From the NCBI GenBank assembly GCA_905233545.1, contig CAJOEV010000007.1, positions 1-53,927 on the forward strand: a stretch of DNA of 53,927 nucleotides, written 5' to 3'. The notes below the pieces were generated by a model. It was not told the DNA's origin and made no database searches. It saw nothing but the letters and a program-made list of their open reading frames with translations. Source of the stretch: an uncultured Eubacterium sp. (GTDB lineage: Bacteria; Bacillota; Clostridia; Oscillospirales; Acutalibacteraceae). Numbering within the stretch: position 1 is the first letter of the stretch; every line of letters begins with the position of its first letter. Position numbers and translations under genes: made by a program. Positions 1 through 7,698 of the stretch are shown here, one piece after another.

Positions 1-372
1 AAGTATTATCTTTCGGATTTGTCTTTTTACTTTTCGCTCAATACAGATAATAGAATTAATTACGGCCCTGCACTTGAAAACATAATATATGTTTATGCAC
101 GAAGTCTTGATTATTCTGTAAGCGTTGGAAGAATCGGAAATCTTGAATGCGATTTCATTTTAAGAGATAACGATTTGAACTATTCTTATGTTCAGGTTGC
201 ATATACGATTAACAATGACAAGAAAACGGAAGACAGAGAATATAAGCCGTTAGAAAGTATTTCTGATAATTATCCGAAATATCTGCTTACAACAGATTAT
301 CTCCTTCAGAAGAGAAACGGAATAAAACATGAAAACCTAATAGAATTCATAAAATCTAAATCAAAATTTTAA
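1..372 (+). CDS. C-terminal fragment of a DUF4143-type AAA ATPase (5' truncated by window edge)
   Basis: The frame is open from base 1, so the gene begins outside the window; TTG at 19 is internal. The translation starts KYYLSDLSFYFS and continues with NYGPALENIIYVYA, a CDFIL stretch, YVQVAY and DNYPKYLLTTD. This series is typical of the C-terminal DUF4143 domain of the large bacterial ATPase family (AAA_14 + DUF4143). The family carries an N-terminal Walker-type ATPase and a C-terminal restriction-endonuclease-like fold; its physiological role is not well established. Only about the last 123 residues are visible, so nothing can be said about the ATPase part. The stop at 370-372 is followed by AT-rich DNA with no obvious terminator. 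Family assignment is from recalled motifs. Confidence 0.75.
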   Translation, partial: KYYLSDLSFYFSLNTDNRINYGPALENIIYVYARSLDYSVSVGRIGNLECDFILRDNDLNYSYVQVAYTINNDKKTEDREYKPLESISDNYPKYLLTTDYLLQKRNGIKHENLIEFIKSKSKF

Positions 373-718
373 TAATTAATAATTTATTTTTGAACGGCGA
401 AATATATGATAATATGCCGCGTCGAATAGATAAATGGAGACTTAAAAGAGCAGTAAAGAAAGATGTAAAAAGCAGAAATCAACTTAAAGATTGCAAAAAA
501 ATGAGCAAGAACAATAATAAGGTTTTAAGGTGATTATGCAACTGCACAATTTGATAATGATACATCAGAGACAATGATGTGAGCAATTATTTTTTCTTTA
601 TCGATAAATCCATAAAAGATTAATTGTACAAAAGTATTAATAATCCTTCACTTGCTCTTTAGGCTAAAAAAAGAAAGATATGTAAAATAAAAAATGTGAT
701 TTTCTGGAAATAAAACAA

Positions 719-757
719 CCCTCCAAGAATGTTATACTCCCGGAGGGCTTTTGTTTT
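719..757 (+). terminator. Putative intrinsic terminator
   Basis: The stem ccctcc (719-724) pairs with ggaggg (742-747) across a 17-base loop and is followed by cttttgtttt. The large loop makes it weaker than the other terminators here, and the transcript it would end is unclear. Confidence 0.45.
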
Positions 758-941
758 GATTATCTGTTAATAAACCCAAATATCATTATCGCTTATTGAT
801 TATATCATTGTTAAAATACAAATTCTTTTAGGATTACTACAAAACAGGAGATTTTGACGGGGCAATATTACCGGAGATTGATGTTTCTCATCAATAACAG
901 TACCGGACTTTACAGTCAAAATAAAGAAAAACAAAGTAAAT

Positions 942-970
942 TTGTTTTTTATTTCAATATGTGATATAAT
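942..970 (+). promoter_or_regulatory. Promoter for the Big2 secreted protein
   Basis: A perfect -10 tataat (965-970) lies 17 bases downstream of ttgttt (942-947; only the TTG matches the -35 consensus). The gene start is 32 bases further on, with gaggag (989-994) as its ribosome binding site. Confidence 0.5.
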
Positions 971-1001
971 TATATTATAAAAATATCAGAGGAGTGATTT
1001 T

Positions 1002-1667
1002 ATGAAAAACCGGAAAAAAGTTATTGTTTTGTTTTTGAGTTTGCTTATGGTGTTTTGCGTAACTCCCGTAACGGATTATGCTATTCCGAACACATCAAGC
1101 GTAATTGTTGCCCAGGCAGCTGTGAAACTTAATTATAAAAAGAAAAAGCTTGTTCAGTATGACAGCTTTAATCTTAAGCTTAAGGGCACATCTAAAACGG
1201 TTAAGTGGTCATCGAGCAACAAAAAAATTGCAACTGTTTCAAGTTCGGGCAAGGTTTATGCAAAGAAGCCCGGTAAAGCAACAATAACCGCAAAGGTCGG
1301 AAAGAAAAAGTATAAATGTGTTGTTACGGTTGTTAAATGGTATTCCGAAAACGGAACATGGACGAAGAAAATCGGAAGCAGAACATGGTATTTTGATGTA
1401 AACGATTATACCAGCGTTGAGCCCGGAGAATTGGAATTGGGCGTTGTATATATTTATGCAGGCAAGTCAAATTTCGATAACGACAATATTCTTGCATCAG
1501 GTTATTACCAAAAAATCGGCGCAAATAAGTACAGAGTGGACTATGGAGAGGGCACAATTGATTTCACGGTTTCTTCAAAAAGTATGAAACTTAAACAAGT
1601 CAGCGGAAATTTCTCAGGTGTTAAACTCAACGGAACATTTAAACTTCTTCGCCGTCACTATTCTTAA
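1002..1667 (+). CDS. Secreted protein with a Big2 Ig-like domain
   Basis: This is a 221-residue protein with an N-terminal signal peptide: KNRKK, a hydrophobic stretch to about residue 25, and an AQAA site near residue 39. Residues about 40-108 form a bacterial Ig-like group 2 domain (KTVKWSSSNKKIATVSSSG, then GKATITAKVG and CVVTV). Big2 domains are typical of cell-surface and secreted proteins and usually act as spacers or adhesive modules. The remaining about 110 residues are rich in Trp, Tyr and Gly, look like a small beta-barrel, and match nothing I recognise. There is no LPxTG signal or lipobox. The gene has its own promoter and terminator, so it is probably monocistronic. The surface location is well supported; the function is not. 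Confidence 0.7.
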   Translation: MKNRKKVIVLFLSLLMVFCVTPVTDYAIPNTSSVIVAQAAVKLNYKKKKLVQYDSFNLKLKGTSKTVKWSSSNKKIATVSSSGKVYAKKPGKATITAKVGKKKYKCVVTVVKWYSENGTWTKKIGSRTWYFDVNDYTSVEPGELELGVVYIYAGKSNFDNDNILASGYYQKIGANKYRVDYGEGTIDFTVSSKSMKLKQVSGNFSGVKLNGTFKLLRRHYS

Positions 1668-1686
1668 TATAGTATACATATTTTAT

Positions 1687-1724
1687 CAGTCCCGCGCTTA
1701 ACGGTGCGGGGCTGAATTTTTTTT
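1687..1724 (+). terminator. Intrinsic terminator after the Big2 protein
   Basis: cagtcccgc (1687-1695) pairs with gcggggctg (with one G-T wobble) around a cttaacggt loop and is followed by aattttttttg. It ends transcription before the NAD operon promoter. Confidence 0.8.
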
Positions 1725-1734
1725 GAAAAAACAC

Positions 1735-1763
1735 TTGACAAGATAATATCATTATGATAATAT
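1735..1763 (+). promoter_or_regulatory. Promoter of the NAD operon
   Basis: A perfect -35 ttgaca (1735-1740) is followed after 17 bases by taatat (1758-1763). A gataat at 1755-1760 is an alternative -10 with short spacing. The region between and after the boxes contains the repeated word gataatatca/tgataatatca, which could be an operator for the NrtR-like product downstream; that is inference only. Confidence 0.6.
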
Positions 1764-1793
1764 CAAAATGAAAATAAGAGAGGAGGTGCACCG

Positions 1794-2609
1794 TTGGACT
1801 CAGAAAAAGAATTTCTAAGTGAGTATAATATTGAAGATTTTGACCGTCCATCGGTGACAAGCGATATTGTAATTTTAACAATGCGCTCCCAGAAAGAATG
1901 CAGCTACAGACACGACCCTAATAACAGATTGTCCATTCTTTTGATTAAAAGAGGACAGCATCCGTATAAGGATTGCTGGGCGCTTCCGGGAGGATTTATT
2001 AGCAGAGGGGAAACCATTGAGGAGTGCGCGCTCAGAGAGGTTAAAGAGGAAACAAATATTCTTCCGAGCGCACTGCTTCCGACAGGAGTTTACAGTGAAG
2101 ATAACCGAGACCCGAGGGGCTGGATTATTTCAAATGCTTTCACTTCCGTTATATCTTCGGAAAATATCAATCCTAAAGGGGGAGACGACGCTTCCGACGC
2201 AAGATGGTTTGATTTGAGCTTTGAAGCAAATGACAGCGGAGAATATATGCTGCTGCTGACAAATTCAGATATTAAACTTGTTGCCGTTTTAAAAGAGACC
2301 AAAAGAAGTTTCGGAACAACAAGCTTTGAAATTGTTGAAAACTCATCCCTTGCATTTGACCATGCAAAAATTATCGCATCGTCGCTGAGCACACTGAGAA
2401 GCAGAGCGGATAATCCGCAGATACTGTTTGATTTTCTGCCCGAAAAATTCACCTTTGCCGAACTGCAGAGAGTATATGAAACTATAACGAATGAAACCGT
2501 TCTGACGGCAAACTTCAGAAGAAAAATGTCGGTATATGTTGAACCGACGGAAGAAACAACCACGGGCGCAGGTCACAGACCCGCCCAACTGTTCAGACAA
2601 CGAAAATAA
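1794..2609 (+). CDS. Nudix hydrolase / NrtR-like regulator
   Basis: This 271-residue protein starts at TTG 1794 behind aggaggtg (1781-1788). Residues about 20-160 are a Nudix domain with an almost complete Nudix box at 67-89: G-x5-E-x7-REVKEE, with Asn where the last Gly is usual. The catalytic REVxEE core is intact. The C-terminal region (about 195-255, beginning ILFDFLPEKFTFAELQRVYE) resembles the winged-helix part of NrtR-type proteins, which sense ADP-ribose-like metabolites and repress NAD genes. The protein heads a run of NAD genes, which fits a feedback regulator. Because the Nudix box looks catalytic, it could also simply be an ADP-ribose pyrophosphatase. The next gene's ribosome binding site overlaps its stop codon. 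Confidence 0.75.
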   Translation: MDSEKEFLSEYNIEDFDRPSVTSDIVILTMRSQKECSYRHDPNNRLSILLIKRGQHPYKDCWALPGGFISRGETIEECALREVKEETNILPSALLPTGVYSEDNRDPRGWIISNAFTSVISSENINPKGGDDASDARWFDLSFEANDSGEYMLLLTNSDIKLVAVLKETKRSFGTTSFEIVENSSLAFDHAKIIASSLSTLRSRADNPQILFDFLPEKFTFAELQRVYETITNETVLTANFRRKMSVYVEPTEETTTGAGHRPAQLFRQRK

Positions 2610-2619
2610 GGAGGAAACT

Positions 2620-3621
2620 ATGTATACTAAATTTTTACCCAGCGAATATGTACTTCGCTACAGAAAAGGAAAAATCGTAAAGGAAGGCTTGGGACTTTCA
2701 TTTTTCTATATTGAAAAAAACACTTCAGCTTGCGTGATTCCCGTATCAAACAACAGTGCGGACTTCATCTTTGAAGAGCAGACAAAGGACTACCAGACTG
2801 TATCCGTTCAGGGTCAGCTGACATACAGAATCACCGATTATAAAAAGATTGCAGGAGTTATGGATTTCACGGTTAAGCTCAAAAGCCATGAATACTATAA
2901 CAACCCGATGAACTCTCTTTCAAAGAGAATGATTAATATTGCAGAGGTCATTGTTCGCGGAAAAATCGGCGCAATGAATTTAACAGAAGCGGTATCTTCA
3001 AATGAAACCTTTGCAAATTCTGTTCTCGAAGAGCTTCAGAGCCTGGAAGAAATCAAAAATCTGGGAATAACGATAAACGGATTCTCAATTCTCTCCGTTG
3101 CGGCAAACAGAGAAACACTCCGCGCCCTTGAAGCAAAAACAAGAGAAGAGATATTAAAGAATTCCGATGACGCTCTTTATGAACGCAGAAATGCTTCTAT
3201 TGAACAGGAAAGAAAGGTTAAGGAAAACGAGCTTAACACAGAAATATCGGTTGAAGAAAAGAAAAAGAAGATTCGCGAAACGGAAATCAACACAAAGCGA
3301 ATGGTTCTTGAAAAAGAAAACGAGCTTGAAAGAATAAAAATTGAATCTGAAATAGAGCTTGAGAAAAAGCGCAAGGAGCTTTCAGAGCTTAAGCTTGAAA
3401 ACGCAAAGAAGGATGCGGACGCTCAGGCGTACAGAATCGGAGCGGTTATGGAAGCATATAACAAGCTCAGCAAAGAGGCTCTTGTTGCACTTGCAACTCT
3501 TAATATGGAGCCCGAAAAGATGATGGCTCAGGCATTTGAAAAGCTTGCTGCAAACAGCCAAAAAATCGGCTCACTCAACATTACACCCGACTTTCTGGAG
3601 AGCTTAAAAGCAGGTGCATAA
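2620..3621 (+). CDS. SPFH/band-7 domain protein
   Basis: The start is ATG 2620, placed by aaggagg overlapping the upstream stop codon; an upstream in-frame extension exists but has no such site. The 333-residue protein has an SPFH/band-7 core at about 15-165 (SVQGQLTYRITDY, then IGAMNLTEAVSSNET and LGITINGFSILSV). A long charged helix, probably coiled coil, follows at about 165-270, with a short more hydrophobic tail. No N-terminal membrane helix is visible, unlike stomatin or HflK/C. SPFH proteins form ring or cage oligomers, usually on membranes. Its place between a Nudix regulator and an NAD-kinase-like gene, with a 2-base gap to the latter, suggests it scaffolds or regulates NAD(P) enzymes. 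That role is inference; the fold assignment is firm. Confidence 0.75.
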   Translation: MYTKFLPSEYVLRYRKGKIVKEGLGLSFFYIEKNTSACVIPVSNNSADFIFEEQTKDYQTVSVQGQLTYRITDYKKIAGVMDFTVKLKSHEYYNNPMNSLSKRMINIAEVIVRGKIGAMNLTEAVSSNETFANSVLEELQSLEEIKNLGITINGFSILSVAANRETLRALEAKTREEILKNSDDALYERRNASIEQERKVKENELNTEISVEEKKKKIRETEINTKRMVLEKENELERIKIESEIELEKKRKELSELKLENAKKDADAQAYRIGAVMEAYNKLSKEALVALATLNMEPEKMMAQAFEKLAANSQKIGSLNITPDFLESLKAGA

Positions 3622-3623
3622 TA

Positions 3624-4559
3624 ATGAACAGACTGACTGAAAACAAGATTGTTCTTGTTACTCAGAAAACAAGGCTTGAAGAATTAATTTACAGATATAA
3701 TAATGAAAGCCAGGCAAAATTCTATATCGAACACCGTGGCGGCGATTTTCAGGATTATATTAATGAACACAACACATATAAAGCCGCAGTCAGCGAGGCT
3801 GCGGCTTTTCTTGAAAGCTACGGAAGACTTCAGGTTATCGACAGAGAGCTTGTTCCGAATTTTATTTTCGGAGAAAGGGATACTGTTGTTGCCGTAGGGC
3901 GCGACGGACTGGTTGCAAATGTTCTTAAGTATCTTGACATTCAAAGCCTTATCGGAGTAAATCCCGACCCTAAGCGTTGGGACGGCGTTCTTCTTCCTTT
4001 CAGCGCAAAGGATTTGAAGCTTGTTGTTCCCGAGGCGGTTGAAAACAAGCGCCCGATTAACAGCATATCAATTGCAAAGGCTCAGCTTAACGACGGTCAG
4101 TTTTTATACGGAGTCAACGATTTGTTTATCGGTCAGCGCACCCATGTTTCTGCAAGATATGAGATATCTCTCAATGATAAACACGAGCCCCAGAGCTCAA
4201 GCGGAATAATTGTTTCAACGGGACTGGGCTCAACGGGCTGGCTCAAAAGTATTCTTGCAGGTGCGCGCGGAATAAGCAGTTTTTTCGGCGGATTTGATTC
4301 AATTAATCTTCCCCAAAGCTTCGACAGAAGCTCCGATTGCCTGTATTTCACGGTAAGGGAGCCCTATCCGAGCACATCAACGGGTGCGGATATTGTTTTC
4401 GGAAAATTTGATAATAAATCTCCGCTGACAATCACTTCATATATGCCCGAGGGCGGCGTTATATTCAGCGACGGCGTTGAGGAGGACTATCTGGTTTTCA
4501 ATTCGGGTTCAACTGCAAAAATCTGTTTGGCAGAAAAACAGGGCAGGCTTGTCGTTTAA
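3624..4559 (+). CDS. NAD kinase-family protein
   Basis: This 311-residue protein has the landmark motifs of the ATP-NAD kinase family. VVAVGRDG at 88-95 is the counterpart of the GGDG motif, keeping the Asp but with Arg for the second Gly. GVNDLFIGQR lies near 163-172, matching the family NE/ND motif. STGLGSTG at 198-205 matches the usual STPTGSTA. The N-terminal about 80 residues are longer than in classical NadK. Family members phosphorylate NAD to NADP; the altered motifs leave room for another substrate, and NCBI often labels such proteins sugar kinase. The start ATG is two bases after the SPFH stop, so the pair is probably translationally linked. Confidence 0.65.
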   Translation: MNRLTENKIVLVTQKTRLEELIYRYNNESQAKFYIEHRGGDFQDYINEHNTYKAAVSEAAAFLESYGRLQVIDRELVPNFIFGERDTVVAVGRDGLVANVLKYLDIQSLIGVNPDPKRWDGVLLPFSAKDLKLVVPEAVENKRPINSISIAKAQLNDGQFLYGVNDLFIGQRTHVSARYEISLNDKHEPQSSSGIIVSTGLGSTGWLKSILAGARGISSFFGGFDSINLPQSFDRSSDCLYFTVREPYPSTSTGADIVFGKFDNKSPLTITSYMPEGGVIFSDGVEEDYLVFNSGSTAKICLAEKQGRLVV

Positions 4560-4561
4560 TA

Positions 4562-4590
4562 TTGAAATATACTAAAAAACAGTGTATACT
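4562..4590 (+). promoter_or_regulatory. Internal promoter before nicotinamidase
   Basis: ttgaaa (4562-4567), an exact 17-base spacer and tatact (4585-4590) lie just after the NAD-kinase-like stop codon. A transcript would start near 4597, with aaagga and ATG 4619 following. This would let pncA-nadE-pncB be expressed separately from the first three genes. Confidence 0.65.
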
Positions 4591-4618
4591 GAATTCATTA
4601 ATGCAAAGGACTGATGAT

Positions 4619-5149
4619 ATGAAAAATATATTAGTTGTTGTTGATATGCAAAAGGATTTTGTAGACGGAGCATTGGGCACAAACGAGGCTCAGGGTATTG
4701 TTGATAATGTTGTTAGCGAAATCAAGAACTTTGACGGCAAAATTTTTGCAACCTTCGACACTCACTATGAAAATTATATGCAATCAGCGGAAGGCAAAAA
4801 ACTCCCCGTTGAGCACTGTATAAAGGACACTGACGGCTGGAAGCTTAATCCTTTGGTTGAAGCGGCGCTTAATGCAAAGGGATTCACACCTGTGATTAAA
4901 AATACATTCGGAAGCGTTGATTTGCCCGAGCTGATTAAAGAATATGCAGACGGGGATGATTTCAGAATTGAGCTTATCGGACTGTGCACGGATATCTGTG
5001 TTGTTTCGAATGCACTTCTTTTGAAAGCAAACTTTCCCGAAAAGGAAATCTGTGTTAATGCAAGCTGCTGTGCGGGAGTTTCACCTGCAACTCATCAGTC
5101 TGCTTTGGATACAATGAAATGCTGTCAGATTGACATTATAGGAGAGTGA
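4619..5149 (+). CDS. pncA: Nicotinamidase (isochorismatase-fold hydrolase)
   Basis: The product deamidates nicotinamide to nicotinate, the first step of salvage by this operon. The start is ATG 4619 behind aaagga; the upstream TTG at 4562 is part of a promoter -35 box. The 176-residue protein shows the expected catalytic triad Asp9 (VVVDMQKDF), Lys94 and Cys127 (LCTDICVVSN). Metal ligands Asp47 and His49 lie in FDTHYENY, and His66 in the EHC motif. The length is typical of a small isochorismatase-like amidase. The general family also holds other amidases, but NadE and PncB directly downstream make nicotinamide the likely substrate. Confidence 0.85.
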   Translation: MKNILVVVDMQKDFVDGALGTNEAQGIVDNVVSEIKNFDGKIFATFDTHYENYMQSAEGKKLPVEHCIKDTDGWKLNPLVEAALNAKGFTPVIKNTFGSVDLPELIKEYADGDDFRIELIGLCTDICVVSNALLLKANFPEKEICVNASCCAGVSPATHQSALDTMKCCQIDIIGE

Positions 5150-5152
5150 ACT

Positions 5153-5896
5153 ATGTTTGATGCAAAAAGAGTAAAAGACGAATGCGTAAAGTGGATTCAG
5201 GATTTCTTTGAAAAAAACGGAAAGGGATGCAATGCCGTTGTCGGAATTTCGGGCGGAAAAGACAGCTCGATTGTTGCCGCGCTCTGCGTTGAAGCGCTCG
5301 GTAAGGACAGAGTTATCGGCGTTCTTATGCCAAACGGTGAACAGGCGGATATTGATATGGCAAAGCTCCTTGTTGAGCATCTCGGAATTAAGCATTATAT
5401 TGTTAATATCAAAGACGCTGTTGACGGAATAAAGAAGAATATTCCGTTTGATTTAACTCCTCAAAGTTCAATGAACCTTCCTGCAAGAGTAAGAATGACA
5501 ACGCTTTATGCGGTCTCCCAGAGCAATAACGGAAGAGTTGCAAACACCTGCAATCTCTCCGAGGATTGGGTGGGCTATTCAACCAGATACGGTGATGCAG
5601 CAGGCGATTTCAGCCCCTGCTCAAATCTGACGGTTGATGAAATGAAGCAAATCGGCAGATTAATCGGACTTCCAGATGTTCTTGTTGACAAGGTTCCGAT
5701 AGACGGTCTTTGCGGAAAAACCGACGAGGATAATTTAGGTTTTACCTATGCCGAACTCGACAAATACATCAGAACGGGAGAAATTGAAAACCCCGTTTCA
5801 AAAGAAAAAATTGACCGCATGCATAAGATGAACAAATTCAAGCTTGAGCTTATGCCTGCATTCAACCCGAACATAGAAGTTGAGGCACAGTTATGA
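5153..5896 (+). CDS. nadE: Ammonia-dependent NAD+ synthetase
   Basis: This enzyme converts nicotinate adenine dinucleotide, ATP and ammonia to NAD. The 247-residue length fits the NH3-dependent form, with no nitrilase-type glutaminase domain. The ATP pyrophosphatase P-loop SGGKDS is at residues 33-38. Further family motifs are CNLSEDWVGYSTRYGDAAGDF and LTVDEMKQIGRLIGLP. It lies 3 bases after pncA, and its stop overlaps the pncB start by 4 bases (ATGA). Without a glutaminase partner nearby it probably relies on free ammonia. No nadD (adenylyltransferase) lies in the window, so that step must be encoded elsewhere. Confidence 0.93.
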   Translation: MFDAKRVKDECVKWIQDFFEKNGKGCNAVVGISGGKDSSIVAALCVEALGKDRVIGVLMPNGEQADIDMAKLLVEHLGIKHYIVNIKDAVDGIKKNIPFDLTPQSSMNLPARVRMTTLYAVSQSNNGRVANTCNLSEDWVGYSTRYGDAAGDFSPCSNLTVDEMKQIGRLIGLPDVLVDKVPIDGLCGKTDEDNLGFTYAELDKYIRTGEIENPVSKEKIDRMHKMNKFKLELMPAFNPNIEVEAQL

Positions 5897-7089
5897 GATT
5901 TGAACCCATTATTATTTCTTTGCTGGATACGGATTTATATAAATTCAATATGGACCAGGTGATTTTTCACAAGCACACCGATTTATGCGGAGAATACTAT
6001 TTTAAATGCCGTAATACGGATGTTGTTTTCACACAGGAAATGCTTGATGAAATCAATGCGCAGATTGACCATCTCTGTACCCTTCATTTTACTGAAGAGG
6101 AGCTTGATTATCTTCGCTCAATCCGTTTTATCAAGAATGACTATGTTGAATTTTTAAGACTTTGGAGACCAATCCGCGAATATGTTAAAACCGAGCTTTC
6201 AGAAAACGGCGAGCTTTCGATTGTTGTAAGCGGACCGCTGTTCTCGGCAATGCAGTTTGAAATATTCCTTCTTGAAATAGTTAATGAAGTATATTTCCGT
6301 ATGAAGTTTGATTACGAAGTTCTCAGGGCTTCTGCTGAAGAAAAACTCGAGCAGAAAATCAAGGATTTCAACAGCGGAAAACACACCTTTAAATTTGCTG
6401 AATTCGGATGCAGAAGAAGGCTTTCAAGAGAATGGGAAGACGAGGTTGTTAAGCGTCTTGCTTTTGAAACAAAGAATTGCGTCGGAACTTCAAATGTTTA
6501 TCTTGCAATGAAGTATAATCTGACGCCAATCGGAACATATGCCCACGAGTTTGTTCAGATGTATCAGGGAATTGATAAAATTCCGCTTGCATATACAAAC
6601 TATTATGCAATGAAGGACTGGTATGCTGAATACGACGGCGATAACGGAACAGCTTTGACGGATACAATAACAACCGATTTGTTCCTGCTTGATTTCAACC
6701 GTTCAATGGTGAACAACTATTCGGGCGTGCGCCACGACAGCGGTGACCCGTATGAATGGGGCGAAAAGCTTATCAAGCACTACGAGAAATACGGCGTTGA
6801 CCCGAAATCAAAGCTTCTTTTATTCAGCGACAGCCTCGATTTCGACAGAGCCCAGAAGCTGTTTGATTATTTCAAAGACAGAGCTAAGGTTTCGTTTGGA
6901 ATAGGCACATTCTGTTCTAACGACACTTGCGAAAAGGCACTTAATATTGTTATCAAACTGCAGTATGTTAACGGCAGACCTGTTGCAAAGCTTTCGGATA
7001 CACCATCAAAAGCAATGTGCAGGGATAATGATTATCTTGAATATCTCAAGCGCTCGGTTGAATTCAGAATTCAAAGGGAAACGAAATAA
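5893..7089 (+). CDS. pncB: Nicotinate phosphoribosyltransferase
   Basis: This enzyme makes nicotinate mononucleotide from nicotinate and PRPP (Preiss-Handler pathway). The 398-residue length matches the E. coli-type PncB. The N-terminus SLLDTDLYKFNM is characteristic. His218 in PIGTYAHEF corresponds to the conserved phosphorylated His of the family, and SGVRHDSGDPYEW and the LFSDSLDF segment are also family motifs. It is the last gene of the operon, overlaps nadE by 4 bases and is followed by a terminator. With PncA and NadE it gives nicotinamide to nicotinate to NaMN, then (through an unseen NadD) to NAD. Confidence 0.92.
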   Translation: MRFEPIIISLLDTDLYKFNMDQVIFHKHTDLCGEYYFKCRNTDVVFTQEMLDEINAQIDHLCTLHFTEEELDYLRSIRFIKNDYVEFLRLWRPIREYVKTELSENGELSIVVSGPLFSAMQFEIFLLEIVNEVYFRMKFDYEVLRASAEEKLEQKIKDFNSGKHTFKFAEFGCRRRLSREWEDEVVKRLAFETKNCVGTSNVYLAMKYNLTPIGTYAHEFVQMYQGIDKIPLAYTNYYAMKDWYAEYDGDNGTALTDTITTDLFLLDFNRSMVNNYSGVRHDSGDPYEWGEKLIKHYEKYGVDPKSKLLLFSDSLDFDRAQKLFDYFKDRAKVSFGIGTFCSNDTCEKALNIVIKLQYVNGRPVAKLSDTPSKAMCRDNDYLEYLKRSVEFRIQRETK

Positions 7090-7125
7090 AAAAGTGACCA
7101 GTGGCAAGTGACCGGTGGTCAGAAG

Positions 7126-7158
7126 AAATCTCCCATCTCATTGAGAAGGGAGATTTTT
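7126..7158 (+). terminator. Terminator of the NAD operon
   Basis: aaatctccc (7126-7134) pairs with gggagattt (7148-7156), followed by a short T run. It lies 37 bases after the pncB stop. Confidence 0.75.
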
Positions 7159-7189
7159 GATAGATAATACATAAGGGTGCTACGCACGC

Positions 7190-7270
7190 GGAGCGTCGGG
7201 GTCGCCGCTCCCTACAAATGCAGCGGGAACAATCCCTTTGAAATGTAGGGGACGACGACCTCGGCGTCCC
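7190..7270. repeat. MITE-like element with 27-base imperfect inverted repeats
   Basis: The arm at 7190-7216 (starting ggagcgtcggggtcg, ending ctccctaca) is an imperfect inverted copy of the arm at 7244-7270 (starting tgtagggg, ending ggcgtccc). A 27-base centre separates them. It is non-coding and GC-richer than its flanks. The structure is directly visible; mobility is inference. Confidence 0.6.
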
Positions 7271-7384
7271 GTTATAATCGCGTCGCAGACCCGAAATTCC
7301 TCATTCCTACTTCCTATATTCTAACTATAATTATCGACCGTCAGAAACCGAGAACTCGCAACGCGAAACGCGAAACGCGCAACT

Positions 7385-7424
7385 AAAAAAATAACGGACT
7401 GCCTGAGCAGTCCGATTATTTTTG
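7385..7424 (-). terminator. Terminator of rpsF-ssb-rpsR
   Basis: A perfect 8-bp stem, cggactgc/gcagtccg with loop ctga (7395-7414), is flanked by an A run on the left and T-rich DNA on the right. It can work in both directions; on the minus strand it lies just after the rpsR stop. Confidence 0.85.
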
Positions 7425-7427
7425 TTA

Positions 7428-7661
7428 TTAGTCTGATGTGTAAGGAAGAAGAGCAAGGTGACGAGCTCTTTTGATAGCTGTTGTGAGTTCTCTCTGATGC
7501 TTTGCGCAGGTTCCTGTAACTCTGCGGGGAAGGATCTTTGATCTCTCGGATACAAACTTTCTGAGCTTTGCAACATCCTTGTAATCTATAACTTCAACCT
7601 TGTCGGCACAGAACTGACAAACCTTTCTGCGGCCTTTTCTTGGTCCTTTTACATATGCCAT
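7428..7661 (-). CDS. rpsR: 30S ribosomal protein S18
   Basis: This 77-residue protein has the S18 core: KVCQFC near the N-terminus, [19 protein letters not shown], then [32 protein letters not shown]18 binds S6 and 16S rRNA in the platform of the small subunit. The CxxC plus CAKH residues indicate the zinc-binding version of S18; organisms often carry a second zinc-free copy expressed under zinc shortage. It is third in the conserved rpsF-ssb-rpsR order and is followed by a strong terminator. Confidence 0.97.
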   Translation of the reverse strand: MAYVKGPRKGRRKVCQFCADKVEVIDYKDVAKLRKFVSERSKILPRRVTGTCAKHQRELTTAIKRARHLALLPYTSD

Positions 7662-7698
7662 GGAATATTTCCTCCTTGTTTATTGGTGAACTTCTGGG

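Larger units (their letters stand above)
373..1001. other. Gene-poor intergenic stretch
   Basis: There are 629 bases between the DUF4143 gene and the Big2 protein. I see no convincing gene. It holds a 39-codon ORF at 414-533 without a ribosome binding site, a 20-codon open stretch ending at 896 without a start, one hairpin terminator near 719-757 and a promoter at 942-970. The low coding signal suggests decayed DNA, but no parent gene could be recognised. Confidence 0.5.
7090..7382. other. Repeat-rich intergenic region between pncB and rpsR
   Basis: No gene is present. In order it holds an imperfect tandem pair of 14-mers (gtgaccagtggcaa at 7094-7107, gtgaccggtggtca at 7108-7121), the pncB terminator, a copy of the gggtgctacgcac repeat (7174-7186), an inverted-repeat element (7190-7270) and a cgcaacgcgaaacgcgaaacgc direct-repeat string (about 7358-7381). 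Confidence 0.7.

Noticed and set aside
414-533. 39-codon ORF rich in Lys and Arg (MPRRIDKWRLKRAVKK at the start)
   Set aside because: No ribosome binding site, no promoter, no recognisable family; basic composition follows from A-rich DNA.
832-896. Open stretch reading DYYKTGDFDGAILPEIDVSH before a stop
   Set aside because: Only 20 codons with no start and a stop directly upstream; could be a gene remnant but no parent was recognised.
3177-3374. Ser/Phe-rich reverse-strand ORF inside the SPFH gene
   Set aside because: It is the antisense reading of the Lys/Glu-rich coiled coil and has no ribosome binding site.
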